NCBI GenBank assembly: GCA_046261875.1 | Contig: JBHENW010000070.1 | Span: forward strand, 1 to 6,502 | DNA length: 6,502 nt | Direction: 5' to 3' | From: JBHENW01 sp046261875 | GTDB lineage: Bacteria; Acidobacteriota; Thermoanaerobaculia; UBA5066; Gp7-AA6 | Shown here: positions 1 through 3,978 of the stretch, in pieces | Position numbering within the stretch: position 1 is the first letter of the stretch | Layout: each line of letters starts with the position of its first letter | Notes under the pieces: model-generated | Databases searched by the model: none | What the model was told of the DNA's origin: nothing | The model's input: only the letters and a program-made list of their open reading frames with translations | Program-made: the position numbers and the translations under genes

Positions 1-54
1 CCGTCACCGAGTCCGCATGCCAATCCAAACCAACCCAAAACGTAGAATCCTTCA

Positions 55-127
55 TGACCGGTTCCTCCCGTATGTGGCTCTACAGCGTAAAGCTGCAACC
101 CACGCATCTACGCGACGGAACCGGTCA
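55..127. repeat. 73 bp element bounded by a perfect 11 bp inverted repeat, with nested internal helices
   Basis: The arm TGACCGGTTCC at 55-65 is the exact reverse complement of GGAACCGGTCA at 117-127. Two smaller helices nest inside the 51 bp spacer: GTGG at 74-77 with CCAC at 100-103, and CAGC at 83-86 with GCTG at 92-95 around a GTAAA loop. Either strand could therefore fold as one long stem with an inner arm. I do not recognise it as a known RNA family, a tRNA or an insertion-sequence end. It could be a structured RNA, a short palindromic mobile element or a protein-binding site. No adjacent gene decides between these. Confidence 0.5.
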
Positions 128-273
128 CTCCATATTGACTACTGGACGTCACGAGGCGAAAACCCCAATCCTGGAGCTTGGCGACCACGCGACCCGCCGA
201 GCCCCTGGCGAGACGTCCGAGGTCGACCATCGGTGTCCTCCCAACCGTGGCCATGGCGTCTTGAAGAATCATC
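128..273. other. Stretch with no recognisable gene
   Basis: Neither strand gives a reading frame resembling a known protein. The frames that cross this stretch are open only because of GC-rich composition, and they run antisense to or out of frame with the DUF190 gene. No RNA gene, promoter with both boxes or repeat was seen. Bases 1-54 are similarly featureless. Confidence 0.5.
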
Positions 274-305
274 GGTCCTCACTCCTCGAGAAACAGAGTC
301 GGACC
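274..305 (-). terminator. Candidate hairpin terminator after the DUF190 gene
   Basis: Starting at the base after the DUF190 stop codon, the minus-strand transcript can pair GGUCC (305-301) with GGACC (278-274) and ACUC (299-296) with GAGU (284-281). Small bulges separate the two helices and the loop is 11 nt. The following transcript (GATGATTCTTC) has no proper U tract, so efficient intrinsic termination is doubtful. The position at the operon end is the main support. Confidence 0.35.
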
Positions 306-674
306 TCAGGAAGTCGGCGGGCGGGTGGCGACGGGGCGCTTTCCGGGTGCGTACTTGATGACCCGGGCTTTCTCGAGTGTCACGAGACCTTCGGTCACCA
401 TTTCGTCGAGTATCGGGATGAGTCGATCGATGTGGTGCTGGGTGTCTACGACCTCGATGACGACGGGAAGGTCTTCCGACAAGCGAAGCAGGTGCGCCGT
501 GTGCAGAACACTGCGAGCACCGAAGCCCGCAACACCGTGGAAAACCGTGCCTCCGGCAAAGCCTTCCTTTCGGAGCCGTTCCAGAAGCGCAATCGACAGC
601 GGCTGGTGATGCCACTTGTCCGACTCACCGATGAATATCCGGACCAGAATCTGTTCCCCATCGAGGACCCGCAT
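306..674 (-). CDS. DUF190 family protein
   Basis: This 122-residue protein matches the DUF190 family: small, soluble, PII-like proteins often encoded beside the fluoride channel CrcB, with an unsettled biochemical role. The family signature is visible as GGTVFHGVAGFG (residues 41-52), followed by a conserved-looking stretch ending in VVIEVVD (71-77). The length is close to the family norm of about 110 residues. The start at 674 is chosen because GGGAGAGGAGG lies just upstream, with 4 nt between GGAGG and the ATG. The open frame continues upstream to an ATG at 746, but that extension overlaps the real end of crcB and lacks family similarity. The restored crcB frame stops at 689, leaving 14 nt between the genes, so the two were almost certainly cotranscribed and controlled by the upstream riboswitch. 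DUF190 membership is clear; the link to fluoride handling rests on context. Confidence 0.85.
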   Translation of the reverse strand: MRVLDGEQILVRIFIGESDKWHHQPLSIALLERLRKEGFAGGTVFHGVAGFGARSVLHTAHLLRLSEDLPVVIEVVDTQHHIDRLIPILDEMVTEGLVTLEKARVIKYAPGKRPVATRPPTS

Positions 675-688
675 GCGGCCTCCTCTCC

Positions 689-1071
689 CTAACGTCCAAA
701 GATCCATCGCGCCGAAGCGAGGCCGGCGGCGCCCGCGGCGAGGCAAGCGGCAACCATGATCACGATGTTCAAGAAGCCGAGCAACCAGGCCCCTCGAGAA
801 AGTAATGAACGGTCTCGTAGTTGAAGCTCGAGTATGTGGTGAAACCTCCCAGGACGCCGACGACGAGTGCGAGTCGAAGCGCGGGTGGCAGGAGCGCGGT
901 CGCGAGAGCCGCGTGCATGATCGCGCCGATCAGGAATGATCCGGTGAGATTGACCGCGAGGGTGCCGAAGGGAAAGGAACTACCGAACCGCCTGAGAGCC
1001 CACCCCGAGACGAGATAACGGGCGCCGGTCCCGATCGCTCCACCCAGGCAGATCCAGAGGAATCGAATCAT
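689..1071 (-). pseudogene. crcB: Fluoride channel CrcB/Fluc, interrupted by a one-base frameshift
   Basis: CrcB/Fluc proteins are small dual-topology dimeric channels of the inner membrane that export toxic fluoride. Translation from 1071 gives MIRFLWICLGGAIG, then the family signature GTLAVNLTGSFLIG (residues 36-49) and GGFTTYSSFNYE (75-86). Three of the four expected helices are present. The frame then ends early at 769-771 after 100 residues, with an unrelated tail (PGCSAS). One extra G in the G run at 790-793 restores a 128-residue protein whose end reads GAWLLGFLNIVIMVAACLAA and stops at 689, which is a proper fourth helix and normal family length. The start at 1071 has GAGAGG 7 nt upstream; a longer frame from 1131 would run through the riboswitch hairpin and is rejected. 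Tyr80 stands where the first Phe of the pore Phe pair usually sits. The lesion may be a true mutation or a homopolymer sequencing error, since the downstream frame is still clean. Confidence 0.85.
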
Positions 1072-1112
1072 CCGCGTACCTCTCGTCGCTCCTCGGAGGT
1101 CGCGGAAACGAG

Positions 1113-1140
1113 CTCCTACGACTTCCGTCAATCGTAGGAG
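1113..1140 (-). terminator. Expression-platform hairpin of the fluoride riboswitch
   Basis: The transcript contains CUCCUACGA (1140-1132), a 10 nt loop, then the perfect complement UCGUAGGAG (1121-1113). The 5' arm is the same CUCC that the aptamer needs for its pseudoknot (1141-1137), so pairing here and ligand-bound aptamer folding exclude each other. The stretch after the hairpin (CUCGUUUCC) has only a short U run, making it a weak intrinsic terminator. The crcB ribosome site lies about 30 nt further on and is not covered, which argues for transcriptional rather than translational control. Confidence 0.65.
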
Positions 1141-1189
1141 TCATTGGTCTGGCCCTCGCGGGCAGACGGTTCTGGCGGACTCCACCGCC
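1132..1189 (-). ncRNA. Fluoride riboswitch (crcB motif) aptamer
   Basis: Minus-strand RNA from 1189 shows the parts of the fluoride aptamer in order. P1 is GGCG closed by CGCC, enclosing GUGGAGUC. Next comes the conserved AGAACC linker. A stem GUCUG/CAGAC continues into CCC/GGG capped by a GCGA tetraloop. The 3' segment is CAAUGACUCCUAC. The pseudoknot partners are GGAGU (1183-1179) and ACUCC (1141-1137). In this family fluoride, held by Mg2+ ions, stabilises the pseudoknot and switches on downstream fluoride-resistance genes. The gene directly downstream is crcB, its classic target, which independently supports the call. One departure is visible: the usual GAUG after the first P1 bases reads GGUG here. 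Confidence 0.9.
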
Positions 1190-1204
1190 TTTCTCGCGCC
1201 GCGA

Positions 1205-1210
1205 ATGATA
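1205..1210 (-). promoter_or_regulatory. Possible -10 box for the riboswitch-crcB-DUF190 transcript
   Basis: TATCAT on the minus strand resembles a sigma-70 -10 element (TATAAT). It lies about 15 nt before the first P1 base of the fluoride aptamer, so transcription would start close to the aptamer's 5' edge. No convincing -35 box is visible about 17 bp further upstream, where the sequence is C-rich, so the call rests on position and the hexamer only. Confidence 0.35.
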
Positions 1211-1259
1211 GCAGGGGCCATCGGCGGAGGAGGAGGGATAACCGGCTGGCGGCATCGAG

Positions 1260-1349
1260 TGGCGGAGGAGGGGAGATTCGAACTCCCGGTACCCTCTCGG
1301 GTACAGCGGTTTTCAAGACCGCCGCCTTAAGCCACTCGGCCACTCCTCC
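1260..1349 (-). tRNA. tRNA-Ser (anticodon UGA), 3' CCA encoded
   Basis: The cloverleaf can be followed on the minus strand. The acceptor arm GGAGGAG (from 1349) pairs with CTCCTCC (1270-1264). The D arm is GCC/GGC around GAGTGGCTTAA. The anticodon stem GCGGT/ACCGC has the loop CTTGAAA, with anticodon TGA at 1315-1313. The long variable arm GTACCC/GGGTAC is typical of serine tRNAs. The T arm is GGGAG-TTCGAAT-CTCCC. The discriminator is G, as usual for tRNA-Ser, followed by a genomic CCA (1262-1260). It reads UCA and, by wobble, other UCN codons. Confidence 0.97.
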
Positions 1350-1370
1350 GCAAGGAAGTGTACCGGCTGA
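1314..1370. repeat. Direct repeat copy 1 (5' half of tRNA-Ser plus upstream flank)
   Basis: This 57 bp segment recurs at 1445-1501 with five mismatches: one in the 36 bp tRNA part and four in the 21 bp upstream flank (shared core AAGTGTA.CGGCTGA). This copy carries the 5' half of the intact tRNA gene. The offset between copies is 131 bp. Because the flank is included, it is a DNA duplication rather than chance similarity between two tRNA genes. Confidence 0.8.
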
Positions 1371-1388
1371 TCAAGAATCATTCGAGTT

Positions 1389-1408
1389 AGCGCCGGGGTA
1401 CCGGCGCT
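1389..1408. repeat. Perfect 8 bp hairpin related to the tandem-repeat hairpin
   Basis: AGCGCCGG (1389-1396) and CCGGCGCT (1401-1408) are exact inverted repeats around a 4 bp loop. Read on the minus strand (loop TACC), it matches the plus-strand hairpin in the 6198-6502 repeats (GGCGCCGG-TACT-CCGGCGCC) at 17 of 20 positions. It sits between the tRNA fragment and the intact tRNA. No U run follows, so it is not a standard terminator. Confidence 0.6.
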
Positions 1409-1444
1409 GCCTACTGCCGGGGGTCTGCCTTCGGTGGCCGGCTC

Positions 1445-1480
1445 CAAGACCGCCGCCTTAAACCACTCGGCCACTCCTCC
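1445..1480 (-). pseudogene. Truncated tRNA-Ser, 5' half only
   Basis: From 1480 the minus strand repeats the first 36 nt of the neighbouring tRNA-Ser with a single C-to-T change in the D loop. It contains the acceptor 5' strand, the D arm and the anticodon stem 5' strand. After CTTG the sequence changes to GAGCCGGC and no longer closes the anticodon stem. No CTCCTCC acceptor 3' strand or proper T arm appears before the next tRNA begins; a weak CTCGAAT near 1380 is the only hint of a T loop. It cannot give a normal tRNA. It could be a decayed tandem duplicate or a scar from an element that recombined in the anticodon loop. Confidence 0.75.
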
Positions 1481-1501
1481 GGAGGAAAGTGTAACGGCTG
1501 A
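1445..1501. repeat. Direct repeat copy 2 (tRNA fragment plus upstream flank)
   Basis: This is the partner of 1314-1370, at 52 of 57 matching positions. It begins ten bases past the stop of the short-chain dehydrogenase gene. Similarity ends abruptly inside the anticodon loop, after CTTG on the minus strand. Confidence 0.8.
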
Positions 1502-1510
1502 GTCCACGAA

Positions 1511-2326
1511 CTACTTCCTTCGCTCCTGGATCCGGCGAGCGGCCTGGGTGACGGTCTTGCGGGGCAGCAGGCGCAGCCCCTGGACCATAAGCCGGTTCGT
1601 CAGGCCGGGGATCACGAGACTCTTGCCCTTCTTCATCCCTTCGTAGCCGGCCCGGGCGACGCGCCGCGCCTCCATCACGAGCTGACTGTTGAAAAGGACC
1701 GTGTCGTTCGCGCCCGCCCGCTTCTGGAACTCCGTGATCGTCGGGCCGGGGCACAGGGTCGTGATCGTCACGCCGGTGCCCTTCGTCTCGTTAGCGAGGG
1801 CTTCCGAGAACGACAGGACGTACGCCTTGGTCGCGTAGTACGCCGCCATCAGCGGGCCGGGCTGGAAGGCGGCCGTCGAGGCGACGTTCAGAATCTGCCC
1901 GCGTCCGCGGCGCATCATTGCCGGCAGGAACATCTTGGTCAGCTCGGTCGGTGCGACGACGTTGATCTGGATCATCGCGCGCTCCTTCGCGAGGTCCGTC
2001 TCGACGAAGGGACCGTACACGCCGATCCCCGCGTTGTTCACCAGCGTCTCGACCGCGACCCCGATGCCGCTCAGGGCGCGGGCGATGGAAGACGGCGCGT
2101 CCGGCTCGGAGAGATCCGCTGCGAGGACGTTGACGGACACACCGTGCTTCTGTTGGAGCTCGACGGCGAGCTGCGTGAGCCGCTCGCGGTTACGGGCCAC
2201 GAGGACGAGGTCCTTCCTGTCGGCGGCGAAGAGGCGGGCGAGCTCCAGCCCGATCCCGCTGGAAGCGCCGGTGATGAGAGCCGCCCCCCGGTACGGAGCC
2301 GCCGTGGGTCCCGTTCCGTCCGGCAT
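1511..2326 (-). CDS. Classical short-chain dehydrogenase/reductase (SDR)
   Basis: A cytosolic NAD(P)(H)-dependent oxidoreductase of 271 residues, the usual size for a classical SDR, interconverting a carbonyl and an alcohol on an unknown substrate. The Rossmann nucleotide motif TGASSGIG is at residues 19-26. Arg45 and Arg47 after the second strand favour NADP(H). D71 follows the adenine-binding strand and NNAG is at 97-100. The catalytic residues are N122, S150, Y163 and K167 (YYATK). The PGP motif after strand six is at 193-195. The start at 2326 has GGGAGAG 9 nt upstream. It begins 23 bp after the halogenase-like gene and is the last member of the three-gene unit. The substrate is probably the product or precursor of the neighbouring flavoenzyme; this is inferred from linkage only. 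The basic C-terminal tail (LLPRKTVTQAARRIQERRK) is seen in several uncharacterised SDRs. Confidence 0.9.
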   Translation of the reverse strand: MPDGTGPTAAPYRGAALITGASSGIGLELARLFAADRKDLVLVARNRERLTQLAVELQQKHGVSVNVLAADLSEPDAPSSIARALSGIGVAVETLVNNAGIGVYGPFVETDLAKERAMIQINVVAPTELTKMFLPAMMRRGRGQILNVASTAAFQPGPLMAAYYATKAYVLSFSEALANETKGTGVTITTLCPGPTITEFQKRAGANDTVLFNSQLVMEARRVARAGYEGMKKGKSLVIPGLTNRLMVQGLRLLPRKTVTQAARRIQERRK

Positions 2327-2349
2327 TCTGGCGGACTCTCCCGACGGGA

Positions 2350-3966
2350 CTAGGACGTCGCCTGGCGCCGCTCGCCCGCGGTGTCCCGCATCGGCTCCTC
2401 GCCCGGGATCTCCCGGCTACTCGCCGCGAGGGGCCGCGGACGCACGACGTACGTCCAGGCGTTGGCGAGCTCCGCTTTTCCCCATCGGAGGAGCCCGTGA
2501 ACGAGCATGACCCACATGGCGCTGCGGACCGAGAAACCCACGAAACGCGGCCGGCGGCCGGCGTTGTGGTTGCCATAGATTCCCAGCGCCTTCTTCCGCT
2601 TCGCGATCGCGACGAGACGCCGGTTGTAGAACCGGATCGGGTAGTACCCGACCTTCGCGCCGTCCTGGAAGTAGGGCGGGATGCTCAACCGGTCCGCCTT
2701 CCAGCGATACAGCGGCACGACGGCGACCGCGTAATAGAGCGCCGTGTCGAGGAGGAAGGCCGCCGTCATCGTGTCGTAGTCGCCCATGACGTAGTACTTG
2801 TCCCGGTAGATCGACTCGTAGAAGTAGTGGAAGAAGCGCGCGTACTTGCGGTTGTAGTCCGCAAACGCCTCTTCCATCTCGGCGGGGGCGGCTCCTCCCA
2901 GCGCGCGCCGGATCAGCTCGACCCGCGTGTGGACCGAGAAAGCCATCTGGTCCAAACCAGGCGAATAGAAGGGGTCGAGGAACCCGCCGGCGTCGCCGAC
3001 GCACGTCCAACCCGGTCCGATGAACGTGTCCACGAAGTAGGGGAGGTGCGCGTAATAGCGGCAGTCCCCTTCGACCGGGATCGCGCCTTCGAGGAGCTGC
3101 CGGCAGAGCGGGTTCTCGTCGAGAAACCGCGTCAACCGCTCGAGCGGGGCCTTGCCCGGAGGATTGAGGAGCCGTTTGTCCCACACCAGACCGACGCTCG
3201 TCTCGCCGTCCTTGAGCGGGATGAACCAGATCCAGTAACCCCATCCGTTGAAGTGGTTCGTCGCGAGCCGCCGGGCGGCGAGGACCGCCCGCGCCCAGGG
3301 ATCGGCCGGGTCCGTACCGGCGATCTCCGGCCCGTCCATGTCCTTGACTCCGCGGTAGCGGACCCAGATCGCGGCGGTGGGATGGGACTCGATCGGCATG
3401 ACCCCCCCTCGCTTGCGCGCCAGCAGGGCCTGCCTCCCCGTCGCGTCGACGACCCAGCGACAACGCACCTCGGCGCGCGTCCCGTCGGACTTCTCGACCG
3501 TCAGGGAGTTTCCTTCGTGTCCACCCAGCTCGAAACCGACCACGCGCGCCGGTCTCCAGACTTCGCTCCCTTCCTCGCGGGCCACCTTGAGGAGCTGCTC
3601 GTCGAGCCGGGCGCGGTCGATCTGGAAGGAAGGGGTCCGGGCGAGCTGGGTCGGGCCGACTTCCGAGGCCTCCCGCAGGTTGTGGACCTGGTCGTTGACG
3701 AACCAGTAGCGGAACGCCTGTTTCGGAAGCTGCTCGCGGGCGAGGTGGTCGTATTGTTTCAGCACGCGGGTCAGGAAGTAGGCCGAGACCTCGACGGTGG
3801 ACTCGCCGACCTTCCAGTCGAAGCGATCCGTCTTTTCGACCACGAGGACGGAGATTCCGGGGATCCGGCGCTTCAGGAGGATCGCCGTGGACGCTCCCGC
3901 GACCGCCCCGCCGATGACGACCACGTCGTAGAAAGGGGTACCCCGCATGGTGGATTCCGGAGGCAT
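2350..3966 (-). CDS. FAD-dependent oxidoreductase, flavin-dependent halogenase-like
   Basis: A 538-residue protein with the fold markers of flavin-dependent halogenases and related group A monooxygenases. The FAD-binding VVIGGAVAGAS is at residues 16-26, followed by VGEST at 53-57, where halogenases carry GEAT/GES. A second flavin motif, CVGDAGGFLDPFYSPGLDQ, is at 322-340. The halogenase signature WxWxIP is present as WIWFIP (245-250). K82 in LPKQAFRYWF is a candidate for the lysine that relays hypohalous acid in tryptophan and phenolic halogenases, but the alignment is by eye. The aromatic-rich C-terminal part (about 380-510) is unassigned. It is probably cytosolic and would need reduced FAD from a separate reductase. 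The ATG at 3966 has AGGA 6 nt upstream; an ATG at 3948 is an alternative. It lies 12 bp after the propeller gene and 23 bp before the SDR. It could instead be a halogenase-like hydroxylase or a lipid-modifying reductase of the geranylgeranyl reductase type. Confidence 0.8.
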   Translation of the reverse strand: MPPESTMRGTPFYDVVVIGGAVAGASTAILLKRRIPGISVLVVEKTDRFDWKVGESTVEVSAYFLTRVLKQYDHLAREQLPKQAFRYWFVNDQVHNLREASEVGPTQLARTPSFQIDRARLDEQLLKVAREEGSEVWRPARVVGFELGGHEGNSLTVEKSDGTRAEVRCRWVVDATGRQALLARKRGGVMPIESHPTAAIWVRYRGVKDMDGPEIAGTDPADPWARAVLAARRLATNHFNGWGYWIWFIPLKDGETSVGLVWDKRLLNPPGKAPLERLTRFLDENPLCRQLLEGAIPVEGDCRYYAHLPYFVDTFIGPGWTCVGDAGGFLDPFYSPGLDQMAFSVHTRVELIRRALGGAAPAEMEEAFADYNRKYARFFHYFYESIYRDKYYVMGDYDTMTAAFLLDTALYYAVAVVPLYRWKADRLSIPPYFQDGAKVGYYPIRFYNRRLVAIAKRKKALGIYGNHNAGRRPRFVGFSVRSAMWVMLVHGLLRWGKAELANAWTYVVRPRPLAASSREIPGEEPMRDTAGERRQATS

Positions 3967-3978
3967 GGGAATCCTAGT

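Noticed and set aside
55..127. tRNA gene or integron attC site, suggested by the 73 bp length and inverted-repeat ends
   Set aside because: The terminal stem is 11 bp with no cloverleaf arms or T-loop motif, and the GTTRRRY/RYYYAAC core sites of attC are absent.
54..692. Plus-strand 212-codon frame across the left end
   Set aside because: It runs antisense to the DUF190 gene, shows no recognisable domain and lacks a ribosome site; the DUF190 frame has a strong one.
675..746. Upstream extension of the DUF190 frame to the ATG at 746
   Set aside because: The extra 24 residues are arginine-rich, overlap the crcB end in another frame and resemble nothing in the family, whereas the ATG at 674 has an excellent ribosome site.
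1072..1131. N-terminal extension of crcB from the ATG at 1131
   Set aside because: It would translate the riboswitch expression platform and add 20 non-family residues; the ATG at 1071 begins a canonical CrcB N-terminus and has GAGAGG upstream.
1389..1408. Intrinsic terminator for the SDR operon
   Set aside because: The stem is strong but no U run follows on the minus strand, and it lies about 100 bp beyond the stop, past the tRNA fragment; relation to the repeat hairpin explains it better.
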